A DNA stretch of 47,858 nucleotides from contig WBUQ01000016.1 of the NCBI GenBank assembly GCA_008933635.1, positions 1 to 47,858 of the forward strand, in the 5' to 3' direction. This document shows positions 43,844 through 47,858 of the stretch, piece after piece. Source of the DNA: Desulfobulbaceae bacterium (GTDB lineage: Bacteria > Desulfobacterota > Desulfobulbia > Desulfobulbales > Desulfocapsaceae). The first letter of the stretch is position 1, and every line of letters starts with the position of its first letter. The translations under genes and the position numbers were made by a program. The notes below the pieces were generated by a model. That model saw nothing but the letters and a program-made list of their open reading frames with translations. It made no database searches and was not told the origin of the DNA.

Positions 43844-44605
43844 CTAGTTTGAAACAAGCAGTTCAGTCCTCAGTTTTGCCCTCCCTTTTGCCGACGAACA
43901 GCAAGAGTATCTGAGGGTGGTCTCTACAATCGAGAAGCAACCGAAGATGTCCCGGATCTCCGGGGTGTCGTTGATGGTCATCAGAAACTTTCCTTCAATT
44001 CCCTGCAGAATCTCCCGCAGATCATAAAAATCCTGCTCAGCAAAGTCATACTTGTATCCAGGTATCTCCCAGTAGGGCGGATCGAGAAAGAAGAATGAGT
44101 GCGGCCGATCATACCTCGGGATCAGATCGCGAAAGTCTTTGCACTCAATCACTACATGCACCAGACGCTTCCATGCCTCTTCGATGGTGTTTTCAAGCGA
44201 CAACAGATTGAGCCGGGGTTTACCGGTGGTGCTGATCCCAAAGGTCTGCCCGGTGATATGCCCACCGAATGCTGCCTTCTGTAGATACAGATACCTGGCC
44301 GCCCGCTGAATATCTGTCAATGTGTCGGGATTGACCTGCTTCTCCCGCTCGAACTCGGTCCTTGATACAAGCGAGAACTTGAACTGCCGGTACAACTCCT
44401 CGGGGTGATGCTTGATGGCCCGATAGAGGGTCACCAGGTCCTTGTCCAGATCGTTGATTACCTCGGCCGCCGATGGCTCCTTGGCGAACAATACGCTTGC
44501 TCCACCGGCGAACACCTCGACATAGCAGGTGTGCTCCGGGATCTTGTTGATGATGGTTTTTGCCAGCCGCGACTTGCCTCCAAAATACGGTATTACTCCT
44601 TTCAT
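43844..44605 (-). CDS. dam: DNA adenine methylase (class D12)
   Basis: The 253-residue enzyme has the N-terminal motif PYFGGKSRLAK, the VEVFAGGASVLF SAM motif and the catalytic DPPY (FFFLDPPYWEIPGY). It methylates adenine in DNA. Phages carry such enzymes to avoid restriction or alter timing. The start has only a modest AAGG site. The 158 bases between it and the next gene hold no clear gene. Confidence 0.93.
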   Translation of the reverse strand: MKGVIPYFGGKSRLAKTIINKIPEHTCYVEVFAGGASVLFAKEPSAAEVINDLDKDLVTLYRAIKHHPEELYRQFKFSLVSRTEFEREKQVNPDTLTDIQRAARYLYLQKAAFGGHITGQTFGISTTGKPRLNLLSLENTIEEAWKRLVHVVIECKDFRDLIPRYDRPHSFFFLDPPYWEIPGYKYDFAEQDFYDLREILQGIEGKFLMTINDTPEIRDIFGCFSIVETTLRYSCCSSAKGRAKLRTELLVSN

Positions 44606-44763
44606 TTTTGACCTTTATCTTTGCCGGGCCATCTGCTACAAATTCCCCGTGCTCTCGCAGCATCGGGACTACGCAGGTGAACCCTGTCAGCCACATCCAC
44701 ATCCCCCCTGTTTCGTGGATGATCGGTTGGGGATGCGCCAAACATCCCCGTCCCGTCCTTATC

Positions 44764-45066
44764 TCACTTCGCTGTTGCCTCCTCAAGGGCAACAGCTTTT
44801 TCGATCTTATGAGCGACACCCAGTGAGGTGAATGCGCTCGATATCGCAAACGCTCCAACCCCGATCATCCCGAGAGCGGCATCCTGATCCATCGCCGGCA
44901 GCCCTGAGTCCGGCCAGAGATTGCCGGCCAGACCGACTATCCCGGTGATGATGGTCGCCACGCCGGTCAGGGCTTTGCCGGCCGCACCGATCAAGGTCTT
45001 TTTGCCATCCAGTTTTTTGGCCACATAGGCCAACCCCAGTTTCACCAGCAACTTATCGATCGCCAT
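44764..45066 (-). CDS. Holin-like small membrane protein
   Basis: The 100-residue protein has two hydrophobic segments (GVATIITGIVGLAGNLW and MIGVGAFAISSAFTSLGVAH) with a charged C-terminus, which fits a class II holin or a small phage membrane protein. GGAGGAAGAG precedes the start. No adjacent endolysin is visible, so the holin call is tentative. Confidence 0.55.
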   Translation of the reverse strand: MAIDKLLVKLGLAYVAKKLDGKKTLIGAAGKALTGVATIITGIVGLAGNLWPDSGLPAMDQDAALGMIGVGAFAISSAFTSLGVAHKIEKAVALEEATAK

Positions 45067-45114
45067 ACTCTTCCTCCTGATTTCCGTTCAGTTCTTGCCG
45101 CCCTTGTATCCCAG

Positions 45115-45915
45115 CTAGTTGTAGTAGAAGGTGACCTGCTTGCTGTTGTTGCCATAGGGGGCATGCAGGTAGACGCCGCCATGACTGGTGCCTGTGTTGT
45201 CCTCGCCCTCGCCGTTCGGGCCGAGGCCGGGCTTGAAGACGAAGCCGTCGTCTTCCCGATAGTTGTGCGAGGTATCCTTGACGATCACAGTATGCCCATC
45301 AGAGAACACCACCTTGATTCTCTCACCGAACTCCGGCCCCTTCTTCGGGATCCGCCATGCCTGCCGGCCACCATTGCGCGTCCCGTAGCTGGTGTAGGTG
45401 GCCTTTTTCTTGTAGTCGAGATCCTCGGACGCTTCCTCCTTGCCCTGATCGACCTGGCCGGAGACGTTTTCTTTTTCAACCGTATTGTCCTCGTTTTCCT
45501 TGTAGTTGGTCGTTTTGGTGGTCGTGGTGGTTGTCACATTCTCGGAGTCCTTCTTCGACATATCCGGCGCAAACTTCGAGACGACATCCTTCAAGCCGCC
45601 GCTGCCGGATCCAGCCGTCCCGCCGTTGTAGCCGATCGGGATCTCGCCGGTGGATTTCTGGTCCTTGTTGGTGCTGATCGGCGAATTCTCAAAATTGACG
45701 ACAACGATATTGCTACCGTTTGCCGCACCGGGAGTGCCGGCAACTTCACCCTTGTCCGATGCTTTCGGCACAGTGTTCTGGTCGAGCTCGACCATGTTCA
45801 GGTTCACTGCGCAGCCAGGAATCAGCAACACCATCACCACCAGAAAGATGCAGGCCAGAAAACAGATCCCTGCGGCCTTCAACGACACCATCGGTCCTGA
45901 AAAAAAGTTTCTCAT
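45115..45915 (-). CDS. Predicted phage-encoded lipoprotein
   Basis: The 266-residue protein has a long hydrophobic N-terminus ending in a lipobox-like LIPGC, then a low-complexity region rich in Thr, Lys, Asn and Gly (VTTTTTTKTTNYKENED) and a compact C-terminus. TAGGAG precedes the start. It may be a surface lipoprotein for host modification or a tail-associated product; I do not recognise it. Confidence 0.65.
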   Translation of the reverse strand: MRNFFSGPMVSLKAAGICFLACIFLVVMVLLIPGCAVNLNMVELDQNTVPKASDKGEVAGTPGAANGSNIVVVNFENSPISTNKDQKSTGEIPIGYNGGTAGSGSGGLKDVVSKFAPDMSKKDSENVTTTTTTKTTNYKENEDNTVEKENVSGQVDQGKEEASEDLDYKKKATYTSYGTRNGGRQAWRIPKKGPEFGERIKVVFSDGHTVIVKDTSHNYREDDGFVFKPGLGPNGEGEDNTGTSHGGVYLHAPYGNNSKQVTFYYN

Positions 45916-45917
45916 CT

Positions 45918-46151
45918 CTACACTCCTATTTCATAATGTTGGAGGTTTGGGGCCTCTCCGATAATCGCCCCGTCCTTGACATAGGCCATCTTGCCGACGG
46001 CCACGGCAGTGCCGAGAACCTTCATCCCGCCCCCGCCGACGGTGGTCACCATGCTGGTGCCGGCGACCAGGTTGACCGAGTTGACGGTGACGATGATGAG
46101 CGGACTGTCCGGCAGCAGCCGCTTGAACCTGGCCCAGATGTTAGTTGCCAC
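45918..46151 (-). CDS. Small phage-associated hypothetical protein
   Basis: The 77-residue frame starts with GTG at 46151, overlapping the probable true end of the upstream gene, and stops two bases before the lipoprotein start. It is rich in beta-forming residues and glycine (VTTVGGGGMKVLG). The tight spacing supports it as a real operon member; function is unknown. Confidence 0.6.
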   Translation of the reverse strand: MATNIWARFKRLLPDSPLIIVTVNSVNLVAGTSMVTTVGGGGMKVLGTAVAVGKMAYVKDGAIIGEAPNLQHYEIGV

Positions 46152-47858
46152 GGTAGCGCTCCACGTCGATCGTCTGCCGGATCTTCAAGCCCTCCTGGCC
46201 CGGTTGGCAGTCACCGATACAGCGGTCACCACTCCGATCCAGGACAAGATGCCATCAACGAACCGGATCAGGGTGCCGGGCAGGATCACGCCCGGGACAA
46301 CGGGCTCGGCAAAGACCGGCAGCTCCATCCGGTGCTTCGACCACTTGCCGGAAGCGGCCAGGATGGCGATCCCCCGCTGCCGGGCTGTTTCGACAGCGGT
46401 GATCAGCGGGTCCTGCACCATCGGGGCGTCCTTGTCGGCAGCGCTGCCGGTGCGATAAACCTTGGCCGAGATGCCGCCGGAGACGAAGGCGGCATTGAAG
46501 AAGGTCCGCTCATCCCACTCGGTGTCGAGCTTGTCGATCATCGAGTACGGGATCTCCAGATCAGGCGTTGCCGTTCCCCATAGCCAGGGCGGAACGGCAT
46601 ACTTCTTTTTGATCAGCAGAACCTGATCCCGCATATGGGACTGGACCATGCCGCCAACCGAGTCGGCGATCGTCTTGATCGCGCCAATCGGCGTCTGGTC
46701 CTGGTAGCTGAAGGCATTTGCCGGCACCAGCCAGTCATCGATATCGATATCAAGAGCCCAGCCGGTGTTCTCCAGCTCCTGGGTCATCAGCTGAGCCGCC
46801 GACCGCTCCATGGTCTCGGTATAGGTCCGGATCTGGGCTGCCGGGGCACCGAGCTGGGCCGATATCGACCGGCCCTCGATGGTCCTGGTGTTGCCGCCGA
46901 AGGCCCGGCCGGAGCCGGTGCGATCCACCTGCATCTTCCAGATATGGCCGTTCATCGCCGCCTCGACCGCAATCGGTCCATCCGGCGTCGGCTCAAGCAG
47001 CGCCAGATGGGCATCGCTGCCAAGACTCGCCTTCAGCGACCAGTAGACCGAGTCCCAATCGGTGGAGAGCGTCATCGATGCGACATCGATGGCGGTCCTC
47101 TCCGGCAGTCTGGTGAGGTAGGCGGAGTGATGCATCACATAGACCCTTGCAACCCTGCCCGCCGGCACCTTGCCCGGCGGGATGTAATAGTAATTGTCGC
47201 GCCAGCCCGACGGCTCCCGCCAGACACAACGGCGATCATAGGTGTACTGGTCGAAGAAGAACTGGATATTGTCCTGGTCGCCGACATGGGTGATCGGCAG
47301 ATGGATATTCTGGACAACTCCATCGCCTGCCGGCGGCAGGTAATGCCGCCAGCACACCTCGGCGTAGAACTTCGGCCCCCACATCGTCCGATGGGAGATA
47401 TCCTTGATCGGCAACCACACCTTGAACGGATATCTCGAGACGATGTCATTGGTCGCCTGGTCGCCGTAGAAGAAGTCATATCGCCTCTCCATCGGCGGCG
47501 GATGGCCGTAGCCGACACTAACCGTCTGGTCCGGCTGCCTCCTGCTGTCACCCCAGGGTATTCGCGACAGCTGATCCCTGGTCCCGGTCGAGAGCCAGGT
47601 CGACCGGGCAATCCGTTCATGCCTTCTGGCCAGATTCTCCCAGGCCGAGCGGTGGATCCGCCCTTGTCCCTCCCTCTGCCGCCAGTTGCTTGACAATGCC
47701 CGTTCGACAGCGGCACGGCTCTGATGGGAAGCGGAGAACGACCGGGCCACAAACCGCCTCTGGTTCCATCCTGCCCCAAGCAGCCGGTTGACCCGGTCAA
47801 ACTCGCCCCAGGGGATCGCCGTATCCGGAGTGAGGGTGCGGATCTCCGGGATATTGGA
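46141..47858 (-). CDS. Phage tail-associated protein, cut at the window edge, likely frameshifted near its 3' end
   Basis: The minus-strand frame is open from the window edge (47858) through the GTG at 47750 down to a TGA at 46185, at least 557 residues. It has no membrane segment and looks like a large structural protein; the WGEFDRVNRLLGAGWNQRRF part beyond 47750 shows the start is outside. Near 46200 the -1 frame continues as PGQEGLKIRQTIDVERYRGN and stops at 46141, overlapping the next gene's GTG. That ending is the more natural one, so a one-base indel or frameshift is likely. Confidence 0.6.

Larger units (their letters stand above)
43844..47858 (-). mobile_element. Prophage or phage-like segment (right part outside window)
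   Basis: Minus-strand genes for a tail-associated protein, two small structural or surface proteins, a holin-like protein and Dam methylase form one operon ending at a strong hairpin. Base composition is more GC-rich toward the right than the neighbouring host genes. The segment continues past the right edge. Confidence 0.6.

Noticed and set aside
44220-44858. 212-codon minus-strand ORF overlapping dam
   Set aside because: It reads dam in another frame; only its first ~80 bases are outside dam and lack a clear ribosome site.
45163-47693. Plus-strand ORFs of 245, 287 and 352 codons in the phage region
   Set aside because: They are shadows of the GC-rich minus-strand phage genes and show no domain or start signal.

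Overview
The window looks like a chromosome segment of an anaerobic Desulfobacterota bacterium, probably a sulfate reducer or sulfur disproportionator near the Desulfobulbales. This is inferred from gene content: a QmoC-like quinone module, a TunR-type tungstate regulator (a family described from sulfate reducers), a one-cluster ferredoxin, a RIC/YtfE repair protein and, above all, several genes that appear to use UGA as selenocysteine (Sec). TGA is an ordinary stop elsewhere in the window (narG, narJ, trxB), so the code itself is standard. I saw no rRNA, tRNA or CRISPR array.

Layout. 1-8830 (+): respiratory nitrate reductase operon, entered inside an NADPH-oxidoreductase-like gene, followed by a small unknown protein, a membrane-anchored cytochrome c and narG-H-J-I, most of them overlapping. 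8862-13028 (-): SLAC1/TehA-like membrane protein, QmoC-like protein, an unknown protein, RIC and ferredoxin. 13178-15574: HPP-family membrane protein plus CBS protein (-), and a MetE-like protein (+) behind an FNR-box promoter. 15603-20802 (-): a TetR-controlled tripartite exporter operon with a near-ideal palindromic operator.

21229-26787 (+) is the most unusual part. An ArsR-type regulator heads a run of genes in which five reading frames are interrupted only by in-frame TGA, six TGAs in all. Each of the five frames has a short hairpin about 20-30 nt after a TGA with GGU in its apical loop, as in a bacterial SECIS. The products are a helical protein with a winged-helix-like tail; a rhodanese-DsbD fusion with Sec at both usual rhodanese cysteine positions; two tandem thioredoxin-fold proteins; and a UxxC thioredoxin-like protein beside thioredoxin reductase. 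Together they resemble an ArsR-controlled, selenocysteine-based electron relay from NADPH through TrxB and small selenol carriers, across the membrane by the DsbD domain, to a periplasmic selenorhodanese.

26804-34403: a methyltransferase, a ribbon-helix-helix-like protein, and a remnant or compact conjugative element (NusA-like protein, coupling ATPase, HD protein, HU, tyrosine integrase) without pilus or secretion-channel genes. 34704-39119 (-): a wHTH membrane protein and a LolCD/MacB-like ABC system with a LolA-like protein and an outer-membrane barrel. 39461-43558: chromate transporter, Cys-rich small protein, and a MOT1-type molybdate/tungstate/sulfate transporter divergent from tunR with candidate operators on both start regions. 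Molybdenum supply bears directly on the nitrate reductase. 43795-47858 (-): the end of a prophage or phage-like operon (Dam methylase, holin-like protein, lipoprotein, two structural or tail-associated proteins), cut by the right edge.
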